Assembly: GCA_016125275.1 (NCBI GenBank) | Contig: WGMB01000018.1 | Location: 248,001-312,000, forward strand | Direction of reading: 5' to 3' | Source of the DNA: Acidobacteriota bacterium | GTDB taxonomy: Bacteria; Acidobacteriota; Terriglobia; Bryobacterales; UBA6623 | Length of the DNA stretch: 64,000 nucleotides | Shown: piece after piece, positions 54,515 through 62,761 of the stretch | How the letters are laid out: every line of letters begins with the position of its first letter | How positions within the stretch are numbered: the first letter of the stretch is position 1 | Notes under the pieces: generated by a model | Told to the model about the DNA's origin: nothing | The model's input: only the letters and a program-made list of their open reading frames with translations | The model's database searches: none | Position numbers and translations under genes: made by a program

Positions 54515-54946
54515 CTACTTTTTCCGTAGCTCTTCGGCCCGAGCCATGATGCGCGCTTCCTGTTCGCGCAACTCCGGCGTCATCATGTCGCCGAAATCAT
54601 CCATCGTGAAGATCGGGCGAATCTCGATGTCCGAAGAGCTCTCCATGGGGCTCGGACAGCGCTTGACCCACTCGATGGCGTCCTCCATCGACTTCACTTC
54701 CCAGATCCAGAAACCGGCGACGAGCTCCTTGGTTTCAGCGAACGGGCCGTCGATGACGGTGCGATCGTCCCCGTCGAAGTGGACGCGCGCGCCCTTCGAG
54801 GTTGGATGTAGCCCATCGCCGGCCAGCATCACGCCGGCGTTGACGAGCTCCTCGTTGAAGCGGCCCATCGCCGTCAACAGCTCCTGACCGGGCATTTGGC
54901 CGGCTTCGGACTCCGGGGTCGCTTTGACCATGACCATGACTTTCAT
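54515..54946 (-). CDS. YCII-related (DGPF domain) protein
   Basis: A 143-residue protein of the YciI-like family. It begins KVMVMVKATPESEAGQMP and carries the family's DGPF motif in TVIDGPFAETKELVAGFWIW, then IEWVKRCPSPMESSSDIEIR. The dimeric ferredoxin-like fold is found next to ECF sigma factors or alone; catalytic function is unproven. AAGGAGA precedes the ATG. The spacer upstream (54947-55085) holds no other recognisable feature. Confidence 0.9.
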   Translation of the reverse strand: MKVMVMVKATPESEAGQMPGQELLTAMGRFNEELVNAGVMLAGDGLHPTSKGARVHFDGDDRTVIDGPFAETKELVAGFWIWEVKSMEDAIEWVKRCPSPMESSSDIEIRPIFTMDDFGDMMTPELREQEARIMARAEELRKK

Positions 54947-55085
54947 TGCGAATGATCTCCTTGCGTGGCGTTGATAGCGCGCCCACGGAACTGGCCCGGG
55001 ACCGCGCTCTGGAATACCGACGCGCAGCGCGCCTCGAGATCGACACGCGCCGCCCCAAACTGCCGAAAAGTTCTCCGGAAGCCGC

Positions 55086-56387
55086 CTAGGAGAAGTGGTA
55101 CAGGCCCTGCTCGTTATCCCAATAGACCTTCTTGTTGTTGCGGTAGCTCAGCGTCGCCAAATGCCCTGTGACCGCCGCCTGATGTCCCACGATCGCAGGG
55201 CAGTTCAGCTCGGCTTTGCCCTGGATGGCGTCTAGGAAGTTGCGCAAGTGGTCGTCGGTGGGATTGCCCTGGCCGAAGTCCTTCTGGTCGTTGAAGTGCA
55301 TTTCCGGCGCGGGCTTCTGCCCCTTGCTCACCTGGCGGGGGTTTTCGCCGTAGACGTAGAGGTCGGACAGGTTCTTGATGAACATGGAGCCGTTGCGGCC
55401 CAGCAGCTCCTCTCCGTAGCCCCAATGGGCGTTGGAGAAGGCGACCGAGTAGTTGACGTGAAAATCCTTGGGGTACTCGAAGGCGGCCGTGATGGTGTCC
55501 GGCACCTCGCGCCCGTCGTGCCAGGCGTGCACGCCGCCGTTGCACATCACGGACTTGCAGTAGGTGCGGCCGGTGATCATGTGCAGGGCGTCGGTCTGGT
55601 GCACCAGTAGATCGGTGGAGATGCCGCCGGAGTAGTCCCAGAAGAGCCGCCACTGGAAGTAGCGCTCCTTGTTGAACTCGGTCTCAGGGGCGTCGCCGAG
55701 GAACTTTTGGTAGTCGGTGTTGGACGGGTCCGCGTCGGCCGGAATGTCGTAGCGCCAGGCCGGGTTGGAGTTCGGGCTGTTGCGGTACCAGTAGGCGCGG
55801 GCGTAGACCACGTCGCCCAGCACGCCGGACTCGTAGATCTCCTTGGCCTTGGCGTAGATCTTGGAGCTGCGCCGCTGGGTGCCGACCTGGAACTTCTTGC
55901 CGCTGGCCTCGACGGCTTCCAGAATGCGGAAGCCTTCCTCGATCGTATGCGTGAGCGGCTTCTCGCAGTAGACGTGCTTGCCGGCCTGCAGCGCCGCGAT
56001 CGCCATGTCACGATGCAGGTGCTCGGGCGTCATGATGACGATGGCGTCGAGGGCGGGGTCCTCGATCATCTTGTAGTAGTCGTCGTAGGTCTCCGGCGAC
56101 GGCTGTCCCTTGGAGACGAGGTCGTCCTTCATCTTCGCCAGCCGCGGCGCATAGGCGTCGCAGATCGCCTTCATATAGGCGTCGCCTTTGGCGACGTCGG
56201 CCATGGTGAAGATGTGTTTGCCGCCGCGGTTGCCGAGCCCGACCCAGCCGATGGCGATCTTGGACCCCGACGTCTGGGCGCTCAGAAACGCCGGCGCAGC
56301 GGCCGCAGCCGCAGAGGCGGCGACGAACGTGCGGCGGGAAACCGCGGACTCAGGGGCTGTGGATTCAGGCTTCGACGAGGTAGACAT
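55086..56387 (-). CDS. Gfo/Idh/MocA family oxidoreductase, Tat-exported
   Basis: A 433-residue NAD(P)-dependent oxidoreductase. A twin-arginine signal (AVSRRTFVAASAAAAAAPAF) leads to the Rossmann fold (KIAIGWVGLGNRGGKHIFTM; DAIVIMTPEHLHRDMAIAAL; GKHVYCEKPLTHTIEEG, with the conserved EKP). The C-terminal sheet domain includes RLFWDYSGGISTDLLVHQTD. Enzymes of this exported group are abundant in Acidobacteria and Planctomycetes and act on sugars or sugar derivatives, but the substrate here is unknown. It is divergent from the molybdopterin synthase gene. Confidence 0.93.
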   Translation of the reverse strand: MSTSSKPESTAPESAVSRRTFVAASAAAAAAPAFLSAQTSGSKIAIGWVGLGNRGGKHIFTMADVAKGDAYMKAICDAYAPRLAKMKDDLVSKGQPSPETYDDYYKMIEDPALDAIVIMTPEHLHRDMAIAALQAGKHVYCEKPLTHTIEEGFRILEAVEASGKKFQVGTQRRSSKIYAKAKEIYESGVLGDVVYARAYWYRNSPNSNPAWRYDIPADADPSNTDYQKFLGDAPETEFNKERYFQWRLFWDYSGGISTDLLVHQTDALHMITGRTYCKSVMCNGGVHAWHDGREVPDTITAAFEYPKDFHVNYSVAFSNAHWGYGEELLGRNGSMFIKNLSDLYVYGENPRQVSKGQKPAPEMHFNDQKDFGQGNPTDDHLRNFLDAIQGKAELNCPAIVGHQAAVTGHLATLSYRNNKKVYWDNEQGLYHFS

Positions 56388-56466
56388 GGATTGGCAAGCT
56401 CCGTTAAGGCTCCGATGAGGATACCAAGCGCCCCCGAGGCGGGCAAGACGAGAAGCCCCGGCGAAC

Positions 56467-56472
56467 TACAAT
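56467..56472 (+). promoter_or_regulatory. Probable -10 element (TACAAT) for the molybdopterin synthase gene
   Basis: TACAAT ends 15 bases before ATG 56488, so the leader would be about eight bases long. No -35 box is recognised. Confidence 0.35.
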
Positions 56473-56487
56473 GAAGCCTTGGCGGCG

Positions 56488-57213
56488 ATGAAGCTCAAAG
56501 TTCTATTTTTCGGTCAGTTGCGCGACGTGGTGGAGAAGTCCGAGGATGCCTTGGAGCTGCCTCCCGGCGCCACCATGGAAACTCTGTGGCGGCGCTACGC
56601 GTCCGAATATCCGAAGCTGCGCGAGATGGCTTCTTCCATCGCGATGGCCCGCAATCAGCAGTTCGTGGAGGCCGCCGAGCCGTTGTCGGACGGCGACGAG
56701 GTGGCTTTCATGCCTCCCGTCAGCGGGGGCTCGGGCTGGATTGCTGCGCGGGCGCTGCCGAGACAGTTCTACGCCATCACCCGCGAGCCGCTCGACTCGC
56801 GCCCGCTGGTCTCGATGTTGCAGGGCGACCACGACGGCGCCGTGATCACCTTTGAGGGCGTCACGCGCGACAACACCAAGGGCCGCAAGACGCGCTATCT
56901 GGACTACGACTGCTACCCGCAGATGGCCGTTGCCAAAATGGTCGAGATCGGCGGCGAGCTCTTGCGGGACCACCCGATCAACGCCGTGGGCATGATTCAC
57001 CGGGTCGGCAAGCTCGAGATTCGGGAAGCGAGCGTGGCGATCGTGGTCTGCTCCGCGCACCGCCAAGCCGCCTACGACGCCAGCCTGGAAGCGATCAACC
57101 GGCTCAAGAAGCTCGTACCGATCTGGAAGAAGGAGTACTTCGAGGACGGCGAGGTGTGGGTGGAGGGCGGTTGGGAAGACGGCGTGCCGCGCGCCGCGGG
57201 TGGGTCCGCGTGA
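56488..57213 (+). CDS. MoaD-MoaE fusion, molybdopterin synthase
   Basis: A 241-residue fusion that supplies both subunits of molybdopterin synthase, which adds sulfur to cyclic pyranopterin monophosphate. Residues 1-81 are MoaD, ending in PPVSGG with the Gly80-Gly81 pair that must carry the thiocarboxylate. Residues 95-235 are MoaE: DGAVITFEGVTRDNTKGRKT, then VGMIHRVGKLEIREASVAIV and KKLVPIWKKEYFEDG with the catalytic lysines. In the similar MoaX of Mycobacterium the fusion is cut after the Gly pair; the same would be needed here. The VWA gene starts inside its stop codon (GTGA). Confidence 0.93.
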   Translation: MKLKVLFFGQLRDVVEKSEDALELPPGATMETLWRRYASEYPKLREMASSIAMARNQQFVEAAEPLSDGDEVAFMPPVSGGSGWIAARALPRQFYAITREPLDSRPLVSMLQGDHDGAVITFEGVTRDNTKGRKTRYLDYDCYPQMAVAKMVEIGGELLRDHPINAVGMIHRVGKLEIREASVAIVVCSAHRQAAYDASLEAINRLKKLVPIWKKEYFEDGEVWVEGGWEDGVPRAAGGSA

Positions 57214-58250
57214 GAATTCCGGCGAGCGTACGCTGGCTCGGCGCCGCGGCGCTGCTGGTTTCGCTCGCCTTTGGGCAGGAGCCGGAAGAGGCGACCTTCC
57301 GCTCGGACGTGCGGCTGGTCAACCTGCTGGTGACCGTGAAGGACGCCAAGGGAGTACCCATCGGCGGTTTGTCGCCGGAGAATTTCCGCGTTCTTGACAA
57401 TGGAGATTCTCGCGAGATCCGCGTCTTCGAGCGGCGTACCGACCGGCCGCTGTCCATCGTGCTGCTGGTGGACGCCAGCCTCAGCACCGGCGTTCTGATC
57501 GACTACGAACGAAATTCCGGTAAGCGCTTTGCCGCCAACGTCTTCGGAGACGGATCGCACCCGGACGACCGGATGGCAGTGATGAAGTTCTCCGAGGGCG
57601 TGGACCTGCTGGCGGACTTCACTCGCTCGGAGCGGTCGATCGGCCGCGGCCTGGAACGGCTGAAGCCGCAGACCGGCACGTCGCTCTACGACGGCGTGCT
57701 GTTGGCGTCGGAGGAGTTGGAGCGGCGGCCGGGCCGCCATGTGATCGTGCTGATCACCGACGGTGGCGACACCACCAGCTACTCGACTTATATGCAGGCC
57801 CTGGAGGCTGCCCAGGCCGCCGATGCGGTGATCTACTCGCTGACCGTGCTGCCGGTAAAGGCGGACGCCGGCCGAAACATCGGCGGCGAGCACACGCTGG
57901 AGCTGTTTGCCCAGAACACCGGCGGCGTGGCGTTCGTGGAGGTCGGTGAGGAAGCCCTCAACCGGGCGTTCGACGAGATCCTCGAGAACCTGAGGACCCA
58001 GTATCTGATCGGATACTATCCGCCCGAGCACACTGACCCGAAGACCCGCTTTCGGCGGGTGGAGGTGCAGGTAGATGTGCCGAACACGAAAGTTCTGGCG
58101 CGGTCGGGTTACTATGTACCCGAGGAACGCCGGATTTTGACACCCAACGACACGAATCGGGACGTGAGTATCACGCCGAAGGGTCAAAAGGGTTGGCGGA
58201 CCGTCGATGGTTCGGCGGCGCCCGCTCCTCAGGAGGCCCCGAAGCCATGA
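57210..58250 (+). CDS. VWFA-related protein of the acidobacterial type (TIGR03436)
   Basis: A 346-residue exported protein. A signal peptide (SVRWLGAAALLVSLAFGQ) is followed by a small beta domain (VRLVNLLVTVKDAKGVPIGG; LSPENFRVLDNGDSREIRVF) and a von Willebrand A domain with a MIDAS-like DASLS in SIVLLVDASLSTG, and VIVLITDGGDTTSYSTYMQA. The ending TQYLIGYYPPEHTDPKTRFR is the typical signature of the family. It presumably binds ligands or partners in the periplasm. The GTG start overlaps the MoaD-MoaE stop, and its own stop overlaps the ATG of the next gene, so three genes are translationally coupled. Confidence 0.9.
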   Translation: MRIPASVRWLGAAALLVSLAFGQEPEEATFRSDVRLVNLLVTVKDAKGVPIGGLSPENFRVLDNGDSREIRVFERRTDRPLSIVLLVDASLSTGVLIDYERNSGKRFAANVFGDGSHPDDRMAVMKFSEGVDLLADFTRSERSIGRGLERLKPQTGTSLYDGVLLASEELERRPGRHVIVLITDGGDTTSYSTYMQALEAAQAADAVIYSLTVLPVKADAGRNIGGEHTLELFAQNTGGVAFVEVGEEALNRAFDEILENLRTQYLIGYYPPEHTDPKTRFRRVEVQVDVPNTKVLARSGYYVPEERRILTPNDTNRDVSITPKGQKGWRTVDGSAAPAPQEAPKP

Positions 58251-58585
58251 TGCGTCCCCCGCGAAGAACCGATGGCCCCCGCCGCAGCGACGGACGGGGT
58301 GGAGGCCCGCCCTCCGGGCGAGGCCCGGGCAAGGGCAGACCACCGCAAAGGGCGCGCAAGGGACCGAAGAAGCTCTCGGGGACTACGCTGGCCGAACACG
58401 CCTACTGGAACCGCGTGATCGAGGCCAAGATGCGCATCCGGGCCACGCTCAAGACGCGCGACGAGGTCGAGGGAACCGTCGAGTATTTTGACTCGAACTT
58501 CATCCGATTGACGCGCGAGGGCGAGCCCAATCTGTTCCTCTATAAGGGGGACATCCTCTATGTCGCCGAGCTCGGCGACGCCTGA
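58247..58585 (+). CDS. Hfq/Sm-like protein with basic Gly/Arg-rich N-terminus
   Basis: A 112-residue protein. Residues 1-45 are disordered and basic (RRTDGPRRSDGRGGGPPSGR and similar), resembling RGG-type RNA-binding tails. Residues 54-110 look like an Sm fold: VIEAKMRIRATL, then VEGTVEYFDSNFIRLTREGE (Sm1-like) and LFLYKGDILYVAEL (Sm2-like, compare YKHAISTV of Hfq). The Hfq pattern of a glycine, then FD, then Ile/Leu strands and Tyr-Lys is kept, but the KH residues are not. An RNA chaperone or RNA-binding role is inferred. The ATG overlaps the VWA gene stop (ATGA). Confidence 0.75.
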   Translation: MMRPPRRTDGPRRSDGRGGGPPSGRGPGKGRPPQRARKGPKKLSGTTLAEHAYWNRVIEAKMRIRATLKTRDEVEGTVEYFDSNFIRLTREGEPNLFLYKGDILYVAELGDA

Positions 58586-58602
58586 GGCCCCTCCGCAACG
58601 TC

Positions 58603-59418
58603 ATGAATACAGACTATTTAACCGTAGCGAGCGAAATCGCTCGCGAAGCCGGAGCGTTGCTCCGCGAGTACCTCGAGAAGGGCGTCGCCGTCGAGTACAA
58701 GGCGAAGTTCGACGTGGTGACGGCGGCCGACCGGGCGTCGGAGAAGCTGGTCGTCGACCGCCTGCGCAACCGGTTTCCGCGGCACACGATCCTGGGTGAG
58801 GAAGGCTTCGGCGTCGACAACGGCTCGGAGTACATCTGGCACATCGACCCGCTCGACGGGACCACGAACTTCTCGCACGGCTACCCGATCTTCGCGGTGA
58901 GCATCGGATTGGAGAAGAACGGCGAGAGCGTCGTGGGCGTCGTCTACGACCCGACGCGGGAAGAGTTCTTCGCGGCCGAGGCCGGTTCGGGAGCGTACCT
59001 CAACAATCGCCGGATGCGGGTTTCGAAGGTCGAAAAGCTCGAGGACGGGCTGTTCGCGACGGGCTTCCCGCCGGCGAACCGGACCTCCAACCGCAACGTC
59101 CACAACTTCTACCAGTTCTCCGTGTTGACGCATGGGACGCGCCGAGCCGGTTCGGCCGCGCTCGACATCTGCTCCGTGGCCGCCGGGCGGCTGGAGGGAT
59201 TTTGGGAGCTCGGCCTCAAGTCCTGGGACGTCTCCGGCGGCGTGACGATCCTCAAGGAGGCCGGCGGCAAGGTGAGCGACATGCAAGGAGGAAAGTTTCT
59301 ATCGGGCGGACCGCACCTGACGGTCTCCAACGGCCTGGTCCACGAACAGATGCTGGAGATCTTCCAGTTGGTGGCCGAAGGCCGCCCGCCGGCGCCGGTG
59401 CCGCCGGCCGTAGGGTGA
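58603..59418 (+). CDS. suhB: Inositol monophosphatase family protein
   Basis: A 271-residue Mg-dependent phosphatase that releases inositol from inositol phosphate; some members act on related sugar phosphates or in RNA processing, as E. coli SuhB does. The metal-site motifs are complete: GEEGFG (Glu pair), DPLDGTTNFSHGYPIFAVSI, and LKSWDVSGGVTILKEAGGKV with the last Asp. Length and order match the family. It lies 17 bp after the Hfq-like gene and starts a run of same-strand genes continuing to the window edge. Confidence 0.92.
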   Translation: MNTDYLTVASEIAREAGALLREYLEKGVAVEYKAKFDVVTAADRASEKLVVDRLRNRFPRHTILGEEGFGVDNGSEYIWHIDPLDGTTNFSHGYPIFAVSIGLEKNGESVVGVVYDPTREEFFAAEAGSGAYLNNRRMRVSKVEKLEDGLFATGFPPANRTSNRNVHNFYQFSVLTHGTRRAGSAALDICSVAAGRLEGFWELGLKSWDVSGGVTILKEAGGKVSDMQGGKFLSGGPHLTVSNGLVHEQMLEIFQLVAEGRPPAPVPPAVG

Positions 59419-59451
59419 CCGTTTTGCGCCATTTTCGAGCGAGAATGTTCC

Positions 59452-59480
59452 TTGCTTCGCAGGGCTGTCGGTGGTAGGCT
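59452..59480 (+). promoter_or_regulatory. Possible promoter for the nucleoside genes
   Basis: TTGCTT (59452-59457), a 17-base spacer and TAGGCT (59475-59480). It lies in the 130-bp gap before the phosphorylase homologue and gives a leader of about 60 bases. Both hexamers deviate at two positions, so confidence is modest. Confidence 0.35.
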
Positions 59481-59548
59481 GTTGAGTTTAGGCGTCTTAG
59501 CGCTGCGGCCTTCCTCGGCTCAAAAAGACCAAGGGGAATCAACCACAT

Positions 59549-60856
59549 ATGGATCGTATTGTTGATCTCGTGCGCAAAAAGCGCGACGGAGACGAGCTGA
59601 ACCTCGAAGAGATGGAGCGGCTCATCAACGGCTACACTCGCGGCGAGATCCAGGACTATCAGATGGCGGCCTTTTTGATGGCCGGTTCTTGCAACGGATT
59701 TAGCGAAGGCGAAGCGGCTTCGTTGACGGCGGCCATGCTCCGCTGCGGTCAACGCGTCGAGCTCGGCGACCTGACCCGGCCCAAGGTCGACTGTTTGTCG
59801 ACCGGCGGCGTGGGCGACAAGGTCGGGCTGATCGCGGCTCCGATCGCCGCCGCGGCCGGGCTGGCAGTGCCGATGATCGTGGAAGCGGGCATCGGGCACG
59901 TGGGCGGAGCCCTCGACAAGCTCGGTTCGATTCCGAACTTCCGCACCAATCTCAGCCTCGACGAGTTTCAAGACACCGTGTCGCGGCTCGGATTGGCCTT
60001 TGCAGGACAAAGCAACGAGCTCGCTCCGGCGGACAAGAAGCTGGCCGCCCTGCGCGACGCCACGGCGACCGTCGACTCGCTGGCGCTGATCGCCGCCTCG
60101 GCCATGTCGAAGAAGATGGCGGAAGGGCTCGACGGGCTGGTGCTGGACGTGAAGGTCGGCCGCGGCTCGCTGCTCTCCGGACGCACCGAGGCCCGGCGGC
60201 TGGCGCAGTTGATGATCACCATCGGACGGCGCATGGACCTGAAGATCCAGGCCCTGCTGACCGACATGGATCAGCCGCTGGGCTACACCGTCGGCAACGC
60301 TCTGGAGATCATGGAAGCGTCGCAGACGCTGCAGGGTTCGGGGCCGCCGGACCTGACCGGTCTGGCCGTGGAGATTGCCGCCCGCATGATCTTTGTCGGC
60401 AAGTCCGACATGTCGATCGAAGCGGCCAGGGCGTTGGCGCAGCAACAGATCGCAGACGGCTCGGCCTTCAACCTGCTGCTGCAGGTGATCGAAGCGCAGG
60501 GCGGCGACGCGAACGCGCTCACGCAGTTCGAGCTGCTGCCGAACGCCTCGGGCGAGCATCTGATCACTTCGCCCCGCGAAGGCTACATCAGCCGCATCAA
60601 CGCCGACGACATCGGCCGCGCGGCGGTGCTGCTGGGCGCGGGCCGCGACCGCATGGACGATACGATCGACCCGGCCGTGGGCATCATTCTGCAGGCCAAG
60701 GTCGGCGACATCGTGCAGGCCGGCCAAGGCCTGTGTGCGCTGTACTACACCGACGAGACGCATCTGGCCGAGGCCGTGCAGCTCGTTGAGGACGCCTTCC
60801 GCCTCTCGGCCAAGCAGCCGGAGCAACGGGACCTGGTGCTGGACCTGGTCCAGTAG
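59549..60856 (+). CDS. Pyrimidine-nucleoside phosphorylase homologue with altered active site
   Basis: A 435-residue protein of the thymidine/pyrimidine-nucleoside phosphorylase family, which splits nucleosides with phosphate. The overall fold markers are kept: DCLSTGGVGDKVGL, GIGHVGGALDKLGSIPNF, KKLAALRDATATV, MSKKMAEGLDGLVLDVKVG. Several active-site residues known from E. coli DeoA are changed: the Lys-His before STGG is Cys82-Leu83, the SGRG motif is VEAG (111-114), the Thr of GGTLD is Ala121, and the Tyr before ALRD is Ala. The Arg of LRD and the Ser/Lys of SKKMA remain. The adjacent nucleoside transporter supports a nucleoside substrate, but the reaction may differ. Confidence 0.85.
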   Translation: MDRIVDLVRKKRDGDELNLEEMERLINGYTRGEIQDYQMAAFLMAGSCNGFSEGEAASLTAAMLRCGQRVELGDLTRPKVDCLSTGGVGDKVGLIAAPIAAAAGLAVPMIVEAGIGHVGGALDKLGSIPNFRTNLSLDEFQDTVSRLGLAFAGQSNELAPADKKLAALRDATATVDSLALIAASAMSKKMAEGLDGLVLDVKVGRGSLLSGRTEARRLAQLMITIGRRMDLKIQALLTDMDQPLGYTVGNALEIMEASQTLQGSGPPDLTGLAVEIAARMIFVGKSDMSIEAARALAQQQIADGSAFNLLLQVIEAQGGDANALTQFELLPNASGEHLITSPREGYISRINADDIGRAAVLLGAGRDRMDDTIDPAVGIILQAKVGDIVQAGQGLCALYYTDETHLAEAVQLVEDAFRLSAKQPEQRDLVLDLVQ

Positions 60857-60940
60857 CCGGGGGCGGGCCTCCATAATCGACGCCCGGCCGTCGCTGCTCG
60901 CGGCGGCCGGGCTTTTCACTCCCGGGGGGATCAGCGAACG

Positions 60941-62152
60941 ATGGGCCTGGTCGGAATCGCAGCCATCCTGGCCGCCAGCTACGGACTCTCAGCCAACCGT
61001 GCGCGGATCGGCTGGAGAGCGGTCGGCTGGGGTCTCGCGTTACAGGTCGGTTTGGCGCTGCTGGTGTTGAAGACGCCTTTCGGCGTCGTCTTCCAGGTCG
61101 TCGGACGCGGCTTCAACCAAACGATGGCCTACGCGGAGCAGGGCAGCGGCTTCGTGTTCGGCGAGCTCGGGCGATCGAGCGGCCCGCAAGGCGTGGTGCT
61201 GGCCTTCCAGGTGCTGCCTCTGATCATCTTTGTGGCGTCTCTGTTCGCGGTGCTCTACTACCTCGGCGTGATGCAGTTGGCGCTGCGCGGGATGGCTTGG
61301 GTGATGCAGAGGAGCCTTGGGGTGAGCGGCGCGGAGGCGCTGAACGTGGCGGCCAATGTCTTCATGGGGCAGAACGAGGCGCCGTTGACGATCCGGCCTT
61401 ACCTGGACAAGCTCACGCGCTCCGAGCTGATGACCTTGATGACCGGCGGCATGGCGACGATCTCCGGGGCTCTGATGGTGGCCTACGCCCAGATCGGCAA
61501 GGCGCCGGTGGAGAATCTTCTGACGGCCGTGGTGATGACGGCGCCAGCCGCGATCGCGTTGGCGAAGGTTTTCGAGCCGGAGACGAGCGTCCCCGAGACC
61601 CTGGGCGGCATCCCCAAGAGCTCGGCCGTCGACGACCGCAACGTGATCGACGCGGCGGCGCGCGGGGCGGGGGAGGGGCTGATGCTCTCTCTCTACGTGG
61701 GAGCGATGCTCGTGGCCTTCATCGGCCTGATCGCGCTGCTCAACGGCGTCGTCGGGGGCGTGAAGGAGTGGACAGGGCTCGGCTGGTTGCCCGGAGACGT
61801 CCAGACGGTGCTGGGCTGGATCTTTGCGCCGGTGGCCTTCGCGCTGGGAGTGGACTGGTCCGACGCCGGCGTGGTGGGGAACCTGCTGGGCACCCGGGTG
61901 GTGCTGAACGAGTTCATCGCCTACGTCGAGCTGGGGCAGTTGCGGGAGACGCTGCAGCCCCGCTCGTTCCTGATCGCGGGCTACGCCCTGTGCGGATTTG
62001 CGAACCTGGGTTCTATCGGCGTGCAGTTGGGCGGAATCGGCTCGCTGATTCCCGAACGGCGCCGGGAGATGGCCGAGCTGGGCCTGCGCGCGATGGTCGC
62101 CGCTACGTTTGCGAACTTCTTGACGGCCGCGATTGCCGGACTGCTGATTTGA
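60941..62152 (+). CDS. nupC: Concentrative nucleoside transporter (NupC/CNT family)
   Basis: A 403-residue inner-membrane transporter that imports nucleosides with H+ or Na+. Family signatures are present: QVLPLIIFVASLFAVLYYLG, the substrate-site segment GQNEAPLTIRPYLDKLTRSE, TGGMATISGALMVAYA, GTRVVLNEFIAYVELGQL and CGFANLGSIGVQLGGIGSLI. It follows the phosphorylase homologue by 84 bp, a common pairing for nucleoside uptake and breakdown. PlsY starts 4 bp after its stop. Confidence 0.93.
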   Translation: MGLVGIAAILAASYGLSANRARIGWRAVGWGLALQVGLALLVLKTPFGVVFQVVGRGFNQTMAYAEQGSGFVFGELGRSSGPQGVVLAFQVLPLIIFVASLFAVLYYLGVMQLALRGMAWVMQRSLGVSGAEALNVAANVFMGQNEAPLTIRPYLDKLTRSELMTLMTGGMATISGALMVAYAQIGKAPVENLLTAVVMTAPAAIALAKVFEPETSVPETLGGIPKSSAVDDRNVIDAAARGAGEGLMLSLYVGAMLVAFIGLIALLNGVVGGVKEWTGLGWLPGDVQTVLGWIFAPVAFALGVDWSDAGVVGNLLGTRVVLNEFIAYVELGQLRETLQPRSFLIAGYALCGFANLGSIGVQLGGIGSLIPERRREMAELGLRAMVAATFANFLTAAIAGLLI

Positions 62153-62156
62153 CGCG

Positions 62157-62741
62157 ATGCTTGATTCGAAAACAGCCATAGAGGCCCTGGTTTGCTTTCT
62201 GTCGGGGGCCATTCCGTTCGCCGTGATCGCCATGTGGGGATCGGGCGTGGACATCCGCAAGGTCGGCTCGGGCAACCCCGGCTTCAACAACGTCCTGCGC
62301 GTGAACAAGGGCCGGGCCGTGCTGACGCTGATCGGCGACATGGCCAAGGGCTACCTGCCGTTGCTGGCCTTCTATGATCCGGCGCACGACCCGCAGTGGC
62401 ACGGTTGGCTGTTCGCCTTCGCGGCGGTGTTCGGGCACTGCTACTCGCCGTTCCTGAAGTTCAACGGCGGCAAAGGCATTGCGACCTCGGCGGGCGTCAT
62501 GCTGCGGCTGTTCCCCTTCTGGGCGCTGCTGGGGCTGGGCTTCTTCGTGGCCGTGAGGCTCTCGGCCAGCCGCCTGGGCTGGAGGGAGGGAGGCGCCGCG
62601 GCGTCGCTGGCGACGTGGATCTTCTTCTCCGGCGTGCTGTGGCTGCGCGAAACGCCACTGGACGCCAAGAACGCCGCCCTGATGACGGTGTTCGTCGCTT
62701 GGCGCCATCAGGCGAACATCCGCCGGATGTTCGCCGCCTGA
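62157..62741 (+). CDS. plsY: Glycerol-3-phosphate acyltransferase PlsY
   Basis: A 194-residue membrane enzyme that acylates glycerol-3-phosphate from acyl-phosphate, the first step of phospholipid synthesis. The three family motifs are visible: KVGSGNPGFNNVLRVNKGRA (usually SGNxGATN, here FNN), FGHCYSPFLKFNGGKGIATS with the GGKG glycine-rich loop, and the terminal RHQANIRRM. Several hydrophobic helices are spaced as in PlsY. It sits tightly between the nucleoside transporter and an HAD phosphatase. Confidence 0.88.
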   Translation: MLDSKTAIEALVCFLSGAIPFAVIAMWGSGVDIRKVGSGNPGFNNVLRVNKGRAVLTLIGDMAKGYLPLLAFYDPAHDPQWHGWLFAFAAVFGHCYSPFLKFNGGKGIATSAGVMLRLFPFWALLGLGFFVAVRLSASRLGWREGGAAASLATWIFFSGVLWLRETPLDAKNAALMTVFVAWRHQANIRRMFAA

Positions 62742-62761
62742 GGCGCTGCGGGAACCTGTCG

